Assembly (NCBI RefSeq): GCF_013170825.1
Contig: NZ_CP033365.1
Location: 806,001-870,000 of the forward strand
DNA from: Mesorhizobium sp. NZP2298
Lineage (GTDB): Bacteria > Pseudomonadota > Alphaproteobacteria > Rhizobiales > Rhizobiaceae
DNA: 64,000 bases
Reading direction: 5' to 3'
The number at the start of each line of letters is the position of its first letter. Position 1 is the stretch's first letter. The position numbers were made by a program, and so were the translations under genes. Shown piece after piece: positions 39,641 to 48,530 of the stretch. The notes under the pieces were generated by a model that worked only from the letters and a program-made list of their open reading frames with translations, had not been told where the DNA came from and did no database searches.

Positions 39641-39850
39641 ATCTCCCCCCTCGTGGGGGAGATGGCCGGCAGGCCAAAGGGAGCGCTTTCCCGCCGACCT
39701 TACCGCTCCTTGCGCATCGCGCCTGGCGTTTGCGCGATGTCTTGGAGGCAATGGCGTATGGGGCATTGCGAGGCTCGATGGCTATTGAAGTTGGTGCCCT
39801 ACGGCGCCCTCCTCTGTCCTGCCGGCCATCTCCCCCACGAGAGGGGAGAT
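39641..39850. repeat. ~210-bp element with 33-bp imperfect inverted ends
   Basis: ATCTCCCCCCTCGTGGGGGAG ATGGCCGGCAGG at 39641 is mirrored by CCTGCCGGCCATCTCCCCCA and CGAGAGGGGAGAT ending at 39850. The inside codes for nothing recognisable. It has the form of a dispersed rhizobial intergenic element or a small non-autonomous mobile element. The rest of the 39548-39875 gap is empty. Confidence 0.65.
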
Positions 39851-39875
39851 TGGCTGCGTCGGCCGCGGCGTCAAC

Positions 39876-40502
39876 CTACCCTACAAACCCAACCCGCTTA
39901 TGCGACCCGTCGCAAAACGGCTTGTTGGCCGAGTGGCCGCAACGGCAGAGGAAGGTGCGTTGCGTGCGATCGATCGTATGGCCGGTGCCGGTGACGATTT
40001 CGACATTGCCCTCGAGCTTGAGCGGGCCGTTGGTGGTCGGCGTCACATTCAGCGGGCCATTGCGTGCTTCGAGCGCCGGCGTGTCCTTCAGTGCCGGTTC
40101 GCCGGTGGCGGTGAAGCCGGCCTTGCTGTGGCTGCCGTCGCAGAAGGGCTTGTTTTCCGATGCGCCGCAGCGGCACAGCGTGGCGCGATAAAAGATCTCG
40201 CCGTCGAGCACGATCTCGGCGTGGACGGCGAGCGGGCCGTTTTCGCGCAACCGCACAGTGTTGACCACCGGCGGCTGCTCCTGCGGCCCGCCATCCTTCC
40301 TGACATAGGTGATGGCGCCGGACGGGCAGCTTTCGGCGATGGCGACGATCTTTTCGGCGCTGGCCGCCTCGGGGTGGATCCACTGCCCCGGCGCATTGGG
40401 CACGAAGACATGCGGGTCGCCGAGCACGCAATTGCGCGAATGGATGCAGCGCTTGCCGGAAAATCCGACGTCGATTTTATCGCTTTCGACCATGCCGGCC
40501 AT
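39876..40502 (-). CDS. iron-sulfur protein: 4Fe-4S mono-cluster domain plus two CDGSH domains
   Basis: A 208-residue cytoplasmic protein. Residues about 10-70 form a divergent (Fer4_19-like) mono-cluster domain with RCIHSRNCVLG and ESCPSGAITYV. Two CDGSH 2Fe-2S domains follow, LCRCGASENKPFCDGSH and LCRCGHSANKPFCDGSH, each with the Cys3-His set. An AGGAG site lies seven bases before the ATG. Such proteins are linked to redox or Fe-S handling; the partner is unknown. Confidence 0.93.
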   Translation of the reverse strand: MAGMVESDKIDVGFSGKRCIHSRNCVLGDPHVFVPNAPGQWIHPEAASAEKIVAIAESCPSGAITYVRKDGGPQEQPPVVNTVRLRENGPLAVHAEIVLDGEIFYRATLCRCGASENKPFCDGSHSKAGFTATGEPALKDTPALEARNGPLNVTPTTNGPLKLEGNVEIVTGTGHTIDRTQRTFLCRCGHSANKPFCDGSHKRVGFVG

Positions 40503-40623
40503 CGCGGGGCTCCTGTTGCCTGGAGCACGCCGCGTTTCAAAGGAAGCCGCGCGGCGTGCTCGGGGTGATCGTCTCGGCGCAGGCTATGGCTCGAACAGGA
40601 AAACCGTCAAGCTGGCAAACCGG

Positions 40624-40995
40624 TCAGGGGACGAGATCGATCTCCTCGGTCTCGCCGCCGCTGCAGGTGTAGCAGCAGTCGTCACATTTTTCCTTGTTGC
40701 CGGGGCCGACGCCCCAATAGGTGCCGTCATCGCCATCGACCCAGGCGCCGTAGCAGATCGATTCGCCCTCGTTGCAGGAGATCGGCAGCGACTTGGTTTC
40801 GCCGTCGTCGAGGTAGAAATCCTTGCCTTCGCCCGGCCAGACATAGTCGCGGTCCTGGCTGTAGAGCTCAAGGCGCATGGCGTTGGGATGGCTGTTCTTG
40901 ACTGTAAAGGTGACGTCGCCGGCATGGGCGGCAGGCGCAAACAGGACGGCAAGCGAAAACGCGGCGGCTAGCCGGCGCGCGGACGTGAAAGACAT
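40624..40995 (-). CDS. small cysteine-rich exported protein (paralogue A)
   Basis: A 123-residue protein with a signal peptide (hydrophobic stretch ending PAAHAG). The mature part contains ELYSQDRDYVWPGEGKDF, ISCNEGESICYGAWVDG, GVGPGNKEKCDDCCYTC and the ending EEIDLVP. About six cysteines suggest disulfides or metal binding. The same framework recurs in the protein at 43131-43487. No known family was recognised. GGGGG precedes the start at 40995; an upstream ATG at 41025 would bury the signal peptide. Confidence 0.8.
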   Translation of the reverse strand: MSFTSARRLAAAFSLAVLFAPAAHAGDVTFTVKNSHPNAMRLELYSQDRDYVWPGEGKDFYLDDGETKSLPISCNEGESICYGAWVDGDDGTYWGVGPGNKEKCDDCCYTCSGGETEEIDLVP

Positions 40996-41122
40996 GAAAA
41001 CCCCCGATGAAGAATCGGCACCCACGGCCGATGGAGGGGATCATGCCATGGCGCGGGCGGGCGCTAAAGGGATGATGGCGACAATCCCTGACTTAATCCG
41101 ACACCGGATCTCAAGACTTCGC

Positions 41123-41371
41123 CTATCGCTGCCAGAACGGCAGCTTGGCGATCTCATCCTCGACCTGTCGTCTGGTCAGGCCGATATCATCGATCAGATG
41201 CGGATTGACCTCCGAGATCCGCTTGAGGTCCCAGCGATAGCGCGTCCGTCCGCGCCAGGCCGCGATGGTGTTTCGCAGGGTCGCAAGGCTATAGCGACGA
41301 CGCGACGCCTGCCCGACGGGGGTTCGCCGCCGTACGGCCCGATGCGGTACCGATGCAAAGCCATTGGTCAT
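41123..41371 (-). CDS. DUF1127 (YjiS-like) small protein
   Basis: An 82-residue basic protein with the DUF1127 signature at the C-terminus, DLKRISEVNPHLIDDIGLTR, followed by RQVEDEIAKLPFW. The N-terminal half is arginine-rich. In other alphaproteobacteria small DUF1127 proteins act in phosphate, carbon or RNA-related regulation, but this longer form is uncharacterised. GGAGG five bases before the ATG at 41371 decides the start over an upstream frame to 41482. Confidence 0.85.
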   Translation of the reverse strand: MTNGFASVPHRAVRRRTPVGQASRRRYSLATLRNTIAAWRGRTRYRWDLKRISEVNPHLIDDIGLTRRQVEDEIAKLPFWQR

Positions 41372-41528
41372 GGCAACCTCCATGTGGTTTGGGGCCCAAA
41401 CGGTTTGAGAATGGGCAACCCTCGAACTGAAAGAGGCTGGATTCTGCAGGATACCGACGGCGCCGTAATTAAAGCCCGCCAAATAGTTCTCAAAAGTTCC
41501 AAATGGGCTCTAACTCATTGTTTTGACG

Positions 41529-41595
41529 CCATTCCCCGGGGAAAGCGCCCTGCGGTTTTCCGATAAACCGCCTCACGCTTTTCGCGGAATTGCTC
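41529..41595. repeat. RIME-like palindrome at the start of the regulator gene
   Basis: Read on the minus strand it begins GAGCAATTCCGCGAAAAGCG and continues TGAGGCGGTTTATCGG, the same form as copies at 48391 and 51266. It ends only five bases before the next start codon, so it occupies that gene's promoter or leader. Confidence 0.6.
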
Positions 41596-41600
41596 TATAG

Positions 41601-43118
41601 ATGCGCCCTATGCAGGGATCGCGCTTTGCCTTTGGTCCGTTCGTGCTTGATCCGGGTGCGGGAACGCTGCTTCGGAACGACGATCCCGTTGCCGTCGGCT
41701 ATCGCGGGCTGAAGCTGCTTGCGGCGCTCGTCGAACGGCCAGGCGAAATCCTGGAGAAGGCCGAATTGATGGACGCGGCGTGGCCGGGCACGGCGGTCGA
41801 GGAAGGCAACCTCACCGTCCAGATCGCACAGTTGCGCAAACTGCTCGGCCCTCCCGCCGACGGCGGCGAATGGATATCGACGGTTCCGCGCGTCGGCTAC
41901 CGTTTCACGGGCGCCATCGAGCAGCTCGACCGCGCGAAGCGAAAACCCTTGCCGCTGCCCGACAAACCATCGATTGCGGTGCTGCCTTTCGTCAACCTCA
42001 GCAACGACCCCGAGCAGGAGGCCTTCGCCGACGGGTTGACCGAAGATTTGATCACCGACCTGTCCAGGGCCCCTGGCCTGTTCGTCATCGCGCGCAACTC
42101 GACCTTTGCCTACAAGGGCAAGGCGATGGACGTGCGCACGATCGCCGAGGAGCTTGGCGTGCGCTACCTCCTGGAAGGGAGTGCGAGGCGCGCGGCGGGG
42201 CGCGTGCGCATCAACGCACAGCTGGTCGACGCGTTGAGCGGCGAGCATCTGTGGGCGGAACGCTTCGATCGCGGCCTGGACGATATCTTTGCCGTCCAGG
42301 ACGAGGCCACGGCCAAGATCGTGGAGGCGCTGCTCGGCCGGCTGCGCGCGCCGCCGGCGCGCAATCGGCCCACCAACCTGGAGGCCTACGATCTGTGCGT
42401 GCGGGCGCGCAAGCTGATCGACGATTCGCCGCGGTCGGCACGGGAAGCGCATCTGATGCTGACGCGCGCGGTCTCCCTCGATCCGGCCTACGCCGAGGCC
42501 TATCGCTGGCTTGCCATGAACCACTGGATGGGATGGGTGCACTGGGGCGAGCCGGTCGAACCCAACCGCCGCGTTGCCCTGGAACTGGCTCGCAAGGCCG
42601 TGGCGATCGACCCCAACGATGCCGGCTGCCACTGGGTGCTCGGCAATCTGCTTGCCTATGAGCGCGACTTCGAAGAGGCCGACGCCGAATTCGCCAGGGC
42701 GTTCGAGCTCGACCCGAACGAGGCGGACGCCTGGGCGACGCTGTCGGACATCACGACATTGGCCGGGCGGGTCGAGGAAGGCCTCGAGCAGATCCGCAAG
42801 GCGTTCCGGCTGAATCCGTTTCCGGCAAGCTGGTACTATCTCACCCTCGGCCAGGCGCAATATGCGGCGCGCGACTACGAGGCCGCCGTCGAGACGCTGC
42901 GCCGGGACGAGACCTACCGGACGAGCTCACGCCGTTTCCTGGCGGCAAGCCTGGCTCAACTCGGCCGGCTCGACGAGGCGCGCGCCGAGGTCGAGCTGTT
43001 CCTCGTCGGCAACCCGCATTTCACCACCCGCCACTGGGTCTGGACGGAGCCATTCCGCGACACCGCGATGCTCGAGCATTTCGTGGACGGCTTCCGCAAA
43101 GCCGGACTGCCGGACTGA
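41601..43118 (+). CDS. winged-helix / TolB-like / TPR regulator (CadC- and adenylate-cyclase-like)
   Basis: A 505-residue protein without a membrane segment. Residues about 8-105 form an OmpR-type winged helix (GYRGLKLLAALVERPGEIL, NLTVQIAQLRKLLG, STVPRVGYRF). Residues about 120-250 form a TolB/FlgO-like domain (SIAVLPFVNLSNDPEQEAFA, DGLTEDLITDLSR). TPR-like helices follow to the end (RAVSLDPAYAEAYRWLAMNH). Such proteins are presumed one-component regulators, signal unknown. A second ATG at 41610 is possible; neither has a clear ribosome site. It lies between two paralogous exported-protein genes. Confidence 0.85.
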   Translation: MRPMQGSRFAFGPFVLDPGAGTLLRNDDPVAVGYRGLKLLAALVERPGEILEKAELMDAAWPGTAVEEGNLTVQIAQLRKLLGPPADGGEWISTVPRVGYRFTGAIEQLDRAKRKPLPLPDKPSIAVLPFVNLSNDPEQEAFADGLTEDLITDLSRAPGLFVIARNSTFAYKGKAMDVRTIAEELGVRYLLEGSARRAAGRVRINAQLVDALSGEHLWAERFDRGLDDIFAVQDEATAKIVEALLGRLRAPPARNRPTNLEAYDLCVRARKLIDDSPRSAREAHLMLTRAVSLDPAYAEAYRWLAMNHWMGWVHWGEPVEPNRRVALELARKAVAIDPNDAGCHWVLGNLLAYERDFEEADAEFARAFELDPNEADAWATLSDITTLAGRVEEGLEQIRKAFRLNPFPASWYYLTLGQAQYAARDYEAAVETLRRDETYRTSSRRFLAASLAQLGRLDEARAEVELFLVGNPHFTTRHWVWTEPFRDTAMLEHFVDGFRKAGLPD

Positions 43119-43130
43119 CGTGCCGGTCGA

Positions 43131-43487
43131 TCACGGTACCAGATCGATCGTCTCGGTCGAGTGTTCCACGCAGATGAAGCAGCAGTTGTCGCAAGGCTGA
43201 TCGTTGTCCGGCCCGACGCCGGCCGAGATCTGGTCGTTGCCGTCGACCCAGGCGCCATAGCAGATGCGCTCGCCCTGATTGCAGGACAGCGGCACCGATT
43301 TCTGCGAGCCCGGATCGATCAGGAACACCTTGTCGTTGCCCGGCCAGACCGTCTCGCGGTCGCGGCTGAACAGCTCGACCGCAACCGCGCGGCTGTGCAG
43401 GTTCTTGACGAAGAAGGCCATGTCGGCGGCCTCGGCCGAATTGGTGCAGACCAGCGCCGCGAGCACGGCCATACGAAAGAGCGTCAC
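43131..43487 (-). CDS. small cysteine-rich exported protein (paralogue B)
   Basis: A 118-residue exported protein, signal peptide ending SAEAAD. It shares with paralogue A the sequence framework ELFSRDRETVWPGNDKVF, LSCNQGERICYGAWVDGND, GVGPDNDQPCDNCCFIC and the ending TIDLVP. All the mature cysteines align. The GTG at 43487 was chosen because GGAGG lies seven bases upstream; an ATG at 43523 gives an unlikely leader. It converges with the regulator gene, 12 bases away. Confidence 0.8.
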   Translation of the reverse strand: MTLFRMAVLAALVCTNSAEAADMAFFVKNLHSRAVAVELFSRDRETVWPGNDKVFLIDPGSQKSVPLSCNQGERICYGAWVDGNDQISAGVGPDNDQPCDNCCFICVEHSTETIDLVP

Positions 43488-43555
43488 GGTCTGGCCTCCC
43501 GAATCATCGCCGCAGAATCGCATGGCCGCCCGTGCCTGTCGCTCGCGTTTTCTGA

Positions 43556-45043
43556 CTATTTCCCGGAAGCCCCCTGCGCCGTGATCTCCCGACCCAGCCG
43601 CAGCGTCTCACCGACCAGGAGGTCGAGGTCGTCGCGCCTTGTGCGATGGTTGGCGATCGCCACGCGCAGCCAGTGCTCGCCATGCACGGTGGTGTCGGAG
43701 AGGGTGGCAATGCCCTGTTCCTGCAGCCGCAGCATGATCTCGGTGTTGAGCGCCTTCAGCGCCTCACCCGTGACGCCAGGCTGGTAGCGGAAGCAGACGA
43801 TGTTGACGGTTGGCTGTATCGCCAGCTCCAGCAGCGGCTCGGCTTCGATGCGTTCGGCGAGATAGAGCGCCTGCGCGATGTTCTGGTCGATCAGGCGGCC
43901 GAATTTGTCGACGCCATGCTCCTTCAGCGCCATCCATACCTTGAGCGCGCGAAAGCCGCGCGACGTCTGCAGGCCGTAGTCATGCAGCCATTCGCCGGAG
44001 GCAAGGCCGCGCGGCGTCGATTCCAGATATTCCGGCGTCACCGCGAAGGTCCGGCGATGCGCGACGGCATCCCTGACCAGGGCGCAGCCGACCTCGAATG
44101 GCGCGTGCAGCCATTTGTGCGGATCGAGCGCGACCGAATCGGCCCATTCGATGCCGGCAACGCGATGCGCGTTCTCAGGGGCAATCGCAATCAGCGCACC
44201 GATGCAGCCGTCGACATGAAACCACAGGTCTTCCTCATGAGCGAGTTTGGCCAGCGCCCGCAGATCGTCGATCGCGCCGGTGTTGACCGTGCCGGCATTG
44301 CCGATGACGCAGGCCGGCTTGAAACCCGCCGCGCGATCCTCCGATATGGCTGCTCGCAAGGCCGATATATCGATGCGCAACCCAGCATCGGTCGGGATCC
44401 GGCGCAGCGCCCGGTTGCCGAGGCCAAGCGCTTCCATCGCCTTGCGATGGCAAGAGTGGATCTGGTCCGAGCCATAGAAGCGCAGCGGCTTTTCGATTGC
44501 CGCGACACCGTGCTCGCGCACGTCGATGCCGGCCTTGATGTTGCGCGCCACCGTCAGCCCGATGATGTTGGCCATCGAGCCGCCGCTGACCAGCGTGCCG
44601 GAGGCGGAAGCGGGAAAGCCCAGCATCTCTTTGCACCAGTTGACCACCTGGCCGTCCATCAGCCCGGCGGCGTGGTTGCCGCCGCCGAGGTTGGAGCCCT
44701 GGATTGCCGCCAGGAAGTCGCCGAGCGCACCGGTGAAGTTGCTCGACCCCATATACCAGGCCCAGAAACGCGGATGGACGTTGCCCATCGGGTAGGACAT
44801 CACGGTGCGCGAGACCTCGCCGTAGACAGCGGCCAGCGGCGCCGGCGATCGCGGCAGGGATGCCGCGAAGGCTTCTCTCACATCCGCCGGCATTTCCCGC
44901 CAGGCCGGCCGGTCCCTGACATCACGCAGATAGTCGACGGCATCGTCGATGACCTGATGCGACAGGGCCTGGACAGAGGCCCAGTCGGCGGGGTCAAGCG
45001 TTTCCTCGGCCACGATGCCGAGGGTCTCCTGCGCGATATCCAT
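43556..45043 (-). CDS. PLP-dependent decarboxylase (group II amino acid decarboxylase family)
   Basis: A 495-residue enzyme related to aromatic-L-amino-acid and glutamate decarboxylases. It has the PLP lysine in DSVALDPHKWLHAP (Lys310), the ring-stacking region around SCHRKAMEALGLG (199), FHVDGCIGA with the PLP aspartate (278), and the substrate-region PRFWAWYMGSSNFTG. Substrate cannot be assigned; aromatic or small polar amino acids are both possible. It follows cysK by 13 bases with GGGAG before the start, so the two are one operon. Confidence 0.9.
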   Translation of the reverse strand: MDIAQETLGIVAEETLDPADWASVQALSHQVIDDAVDYLRDVRDRPAWREMPADVREAFAASLPRSPAPLAAVYGEVSRTVMSYPMGNVHPRFWAWYMGSSNFTGALGDFLAAIQGSNLGGGNHAAGLMDGQVVNWCKEMLGFPASASGTLVSGGSMANIIGLTVARNIKAGIDVREHGVAAIEKPLRFYGSDQIHSCHRKAMEALGLGNRALRRIPTDAGLRIDISALRAAISEDRAAGFKPACVIGNAGTVNTGAIDDLRALAKLAHEEDLWFHVDGCIGALIAIAPENAHRVAGIEWADSVALDPHKWLHAPFEVGCALVRDAVAHRRTFAVTPEYLESTPRGLASGEWLHDYGLQTSRGFRALKVWMALKEHGVDKFGRLIDQNIAQALYLAERIEAEPLLELAIQPTVNIVCFRYQPGVTGEALKALNTEIMLRLQEQGIATLSDTTVHGEHWLRVAIANHRTRRDDLDLLVGETLRLGREITAQGASGK

Positions 45044-45056
45044 GACCAGTCTCCCG

Positions 45057-46145
45057 TCAAGCCGCCGGGAACTGGCAGCCGGGCGTCGAGCGCGACAGCG
45101 CCATCTCGTCGGCATCCATCTCTGCCTCGATGCCGTCGAACAGCGGCGTCGACATGTAGCGCTCGCCGGTGTCGGGCAGCATGCACAGGATCACCGATCC
45201 GGGCGGCGCCTTCTCCGCGACCTGCCGTGCCACGGCGAAGGTAGCGCCGCCGGAAATGCCGGTGAAGATGCCTTCCTTCTGCGCCAGGGCCTTGGCCCAT
45301 TTGATGCCCTCGGGCCCGGCGATCGGCATCACTTCGTCATAGAGGCTGGCGTCGATCGCTTCCTGCAGCACATTGGGGATGAAGTCCGGCGTCCAGCCCT
45401 GGACGGGATGCGGCTCGAAGGCCGGATGGCTGGCCGCGGGGGCGCCATGGGCGCCGCGCTGCTGCGCCTTGCCGCTGCCGACCAGTTGGGCGTTGGCCGG
45501 TTCGCAGAGCACGATGCGGGTGTCCGGCCGCTCGCGGCGCAGCACGCGCGCCACGCCGACGACGGTACCGCCAGTGCCATAGCCGGTGACGAAGCAATCG
45601 AGCCGCGACCCGGCGAAATCATTGACGATCTCGCGCGCCGTGGTCGCCTCGTGGATGGCCGCATTGGCCGCCGTCTCGAACTGGCGGGCGAGGAACCAGC
45701 CATTGGCCTCAGCCAGTTCAACCGCCTTCTTGTACATGCCGAAGCCCTTTTCGGCGCGCGGCGTCAGCACCACCTTGGCGCCCAGCATGCGCATCAGCTT
45801 GCGGCGTTCAACGGAAAAGCTGTCGGCCATGGTGACGACCAGCGGATAGCCCTTTTGCGCACAGACCATGGCGAGCCCGATGCCGGTGTTGCCGCTGGTC
45901 GCCTCGACCACGGTCTGGCCAGGCTTCAGCGCGCCGCTGCGCTCGCCCTCCTCGATGATGTTGAGCGCCAGCCTGTCCTTCACCGAGGCGCCTGGGTTGA
46001 AGAACTCGGCCTTGACATAGATCGTCGCATGGGCCGGTCCGAGATTGTTGATGCGCACCACCGGCGTATCGCCGACAGTGTCGAGAATGCTGTCGAACAG
46101 GCGGCCGCGTCCGGTCGTGGTCCTGATTTTCTGCTTATTCAACAT
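45057..46145 (-). CDS. cysteine synthase family protein (CysK-like, long variant)
   Basis: A PLP enzyme of the O-acetylserine sulfhydrylase/beta-substituted alanine synthase family. PLP Lys56 lies in NPGASVKDRLA, followed by EATSGNTGIGLAM and the phosphate cup GYGTGGTVVGV. At 362 residues it is about 40 longer than usual, with an insert after EPANAQLVGSG (KAQQRGAHGAPAASHPAFEP) and an extended C-terminus. GAGGAGATCAACG lies before the ATG. Because it is operonic with a decarboxylase and divergent from a SARP-like regulator, a specialised rather than housekeeping role is possible. Confidence 0.85.
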   Translation of the reverse strand: MLNKQKIRTTTGRGRLFDSILDTVGDTPVVRINNLGPAHATIYVKAEFFNPGASVKDRLALNIIEEGERSGALKPGQTVVEATSGNTGIGLAMVCAQKGYPLVVTMADSFSVERRKLMRMLGAKVVLTPRAEKGFGMYKKAVELAEANGWFLARQFETAANAAIHEATTAREIVNDFAGSRLDCFVTGYGTGGTVVGVARVLRRERPDTRIVLCEPANAQLVGSGKAQQRGAHGAPAASHPAFEPHPVQGWTPDFIPNVLQEAIDASLYDEVMPIAGPEGIKWAKALAQKEGIFTGISGGATFAVARQVAEKAPPGSVILCMLPDTGERYMSTPLFDGIEAEMDADEMALSRSTPGCQFPAA

Positions 46146-46349
46146 CGTTGATCTCCTCGATCGTGTTCATCTTCACAGGCCGGTTACAAACCAGCGGCTT
46201 GGGCGGCGAGGTTTCGAGACATGGCCGCGTTAGGACTGACGTGCCGACGATGCGGCAATAACCATTCCCGGCGTGGAAATTCGCCGCCGGATGCGCTGTG
46301 TCGTGTTTGGTGATACAGTAAAGGCCGGCGAGCCGGCGTGGGAGCAGGC

Positions 46350-48386
46350 GTGGAAACGGACGTGGAATCCGCACCATCGAGGCTGGACGGCGATAGGCCC
46401 CGCCTGTCCGTGCGCCTGCTCGGACCGCTGGAAATCTTGCGTGATGGGACGCCGATAGCGCTACCGGCATCGCGCAAGCTGCGCGCGCTGCTCGCCTATC
46501 TCGCGCTGGCGCCGCATCCGGTTGGGCGCAGCCGCCTGTGCGAGCTCTTATGGGACGTACCCAACGATCCACGGGGCGAGTTGCGCTGGTACCTGAGCAA
46601 GCTGCGCGCGGCCCTCGACACGCCGGACCGGCGCCGGGTCGAGACACGGGGCGACACGGTGGCGCTTGATCTCGATGGCTGCCTTGTCGATGCGCTGGAC
46701 GTCACCCGCGCCGCCGCGCAAGGGATCGGCACACTCGATAGGGAGCGGCTGCGGGCGCTGTCAGAACTCTTCGCCGGCGATTTGCTCGACGGGCTGGAGC
46801 TCGAGCGCAGCCCGCTTTTCGATAACTGGCTGATCGCCCAGCGCCGGCGTTTCCAAGCGTACCACGCCGCCGTGCTCGAACAGCTTGCCGTAAACCATCC
46901 GGCGGGCTCGCCCGAAATGTCCATGCATCTCGACAAATGGGTCGAACTGGCGCCGTTCGACACGCGCGCGCATCTGGCCTTGCTGTCCGCTCTGGCGGAG
47001 CGCGGCGCCATCGGCGCGGCCGAGGAGCATCTGGCTTCGGCGGCTCGCCTGTTCCAATCGGAAGAGCTGGATTTCGCTCCGCTTCGCGCGGCTTGGCAGG
47101 CAATCCGTGACCAACAGTCCGGCAGCTCGCTCAAGGCGCAACCAGCCTGCCTGTCCACGCCATCGCAATTGGCGGTCCCATCGGATGCCGGCACGGTCGA
47201 GCCAAGCCAAGCCTCGCTGGCGGTGATGCCGTTTGTCGAGGAAGCCGGCGAGGGCACACGCGGCGGGCTTGCCGACGGCTTCACCCATGACATCATCACC
47301 CGCCTCGCCAAACTTCGCGATTTCTTCGTCATCGCGCGCGGATCGGTGTTTGCGCTGGCCGAAAAGACCATCGCGCCGGAAGAAGCCGGCAGAAAACTTG
47401 GCGTCGACTATGTCGCCACCGGCACGGTGCGCAACACGGCCGGCCGGCTGATCGTCAGCGTCGAGCTCATCGAGGTGCGCACGGCCAGGATCGTCTGGGC
47501 CGAGATTTTCGAGCGCCGGCCCGACGACATTTTTGCCGTGCTCGACGATATCGGCGACAGCATCGTGTCGTCGATCTCGGCCGAGATCGAAACGGTCGAG
47601 CGCAACCGGGCCATGCTGAAGGCACCCAATTCGCTCAACGCCTGGGAGGCCTACCATCGCGGCCTCTGGCACATGTACCGCTTCACCCAGGCCGAGAACG
47701 AGCAGGCGCGGCATTTCTTTGACAAGGCCTTGCAGCTGGACCCAACCTTTGCCCGCGCCTATGCCGGCCTGTCGTTCACCCACTGGCAGAATGCGTTCCA
47801 GCGCTGGGGCGACCGCGACCGCGAAAGCGCTCTGGCCTATGAGAGCGCCGGGCACAGCCTGCTGGTCGACGACCACAATCCGGCCGCGCACTGGGCTATG
47901 GGCCGGGCGCTGTGGCTGCGCGGCGAGCAGGATGGATCGCTGTCCGAACTGGGGCGGGCGGTGGATCTCAGCCCGAATTTCGCGCTCGGCCATTACGCGC
48001 TGTCCTTCGTCCACTCGCAGTCGGGCGACCCGCGGGCGGCGATAAGTTCCTCCGACCATTCGCGTCATCTCAGCCCCTTCGACCCGCTGCTGTTCGGCAT
48101 GCTGGGGTCACGCGCCATGTCGCATGTCCGGCTCGGCCAGTTCGAAGAGGCGGCCGACTGGGCGCTGAAGGCGGCGGCACGGCCCAATGCGCATACCATC
48201 ATCCTGGCGATTGCCGCGCACTGCCTGGCGCTGGCCGGCCGACTCGACGAGGCGCGCGGCTTTGCCGCTGCCATCCGCAAGACATTGCCTGATTATCGCG
48301 CCGACGATTTCATCGGCACCTTTCGCTTCGACCCCGATGCCGAGGCGCTGTTCCGGCAAGGCGCAAGGCGCATCGGGCTCAGCTGA
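46350..48386 (+). CDS. BTAD/SARP-like regulator with TolB-like and TPR domains
   Basis: A 678-residue cytoplasmic protein. Residues about 20-110 form a SARP-type winged helix (VRLLGPLEILRDGTPI; LRALLAYLALAPHPVGRSRL; LRWYLSKLRAAL). A BTAD-like helical region follows (about 110-260), then a TolB/FlgO-like domain (SLAVMPFVEE, GLADGFTHDIITRLAKLRDF) and TPR-like repeats. The GTG at 46350 has GGGAG upstream at good distance; another at 46338 does not. It diverges from the cysK-like/decarboxylase operon and is the natural candidate to control it. Confidence 0.85.
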   Translation: METDVESAPSRLDGDRPRLSVRLLGPLEILRDGTPIALPASRKLRALLAYLALAPHPVGRSRLCELLWDVPNDPRGELRWYLSKLRAALDTPDRRRVETRGDTVALDLDGCLVDALDVTRAAAQGIGTLDRERLRALSELFAGDLLDGLELERSPLFDNWLIAQRRRFQAYHAAVLEQLAVNHPAGSPEMSMHLDKWVELAPFDTRAHLALLSALAERGAIGAAEEHLASAARLFQSEELDFAPLRAAWQAIRDQQSGSSLKAQPACLSTPSQLAVPSDAGTVEPSQASLAVMPFVEEAGEGTRGGLADGFTHDIITRLAKLRDFFVIARGSVFALAEKTIAPEEAGRKLGVDYVATGTVRNTAGRLIVSVELIEVRTARIVWAEIFERRPDDIFAVLDDIGDSIVSSISAEIETVERNRAMLKAPNSLNAWEAYHRGLWHMYRFTQAENEQARHFFDKALQLDPTFARAYAGLSFTHWQNAFQRWGDRDRESALAYESAGHSLLVDDHNPAAHWAMGRALWLRGEQDGSLSELGRAVDLSPNFALGHYALSFVHSQSGDPRAAISSSDHSRHLSPFDPLLFGMLGSRAMSHVRLGQFEEAADWALKAAARPNAHTIILAIAAHCLALAGRLDEARGFAAAIRKTLPDYRADDFIGTFRFDPDAEALFRQGARRIGLS

Positions 48387-48390
48387 TTTA

Positions 48391-48437
48391 GAGCAGTTCC
48401 GGACGGAAAACCGTTCACACTTTTCCTGGAATTGCTC
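48391..48437. repeat. RIME-like palindrome
   Basis: GAGCAGTTCC and GGAATTGCTC form the ends around GGACGGAAAACCGTTCACAC. It directly follows the SARP-like gene and could double as its 3' hairpin. Confidence 0.65.
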
Positions 48438-48530
48438 CGGGCTTTAATCCGCGCGTTAACGAAGTCGGAAGGAGTTGTTTAACCGTTCACCTCTATGTGA
48501 CCTCCCCGGGGGGTCCATGGCAAAGTGAGT

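Noticed and set aside
43646..45244. 532-codon plus-strand frame opposite the decarboxylase and cysK-like genes
   Set aside because: Spans two clear minus-strand genes, with no recognisable domain or ribosome site.
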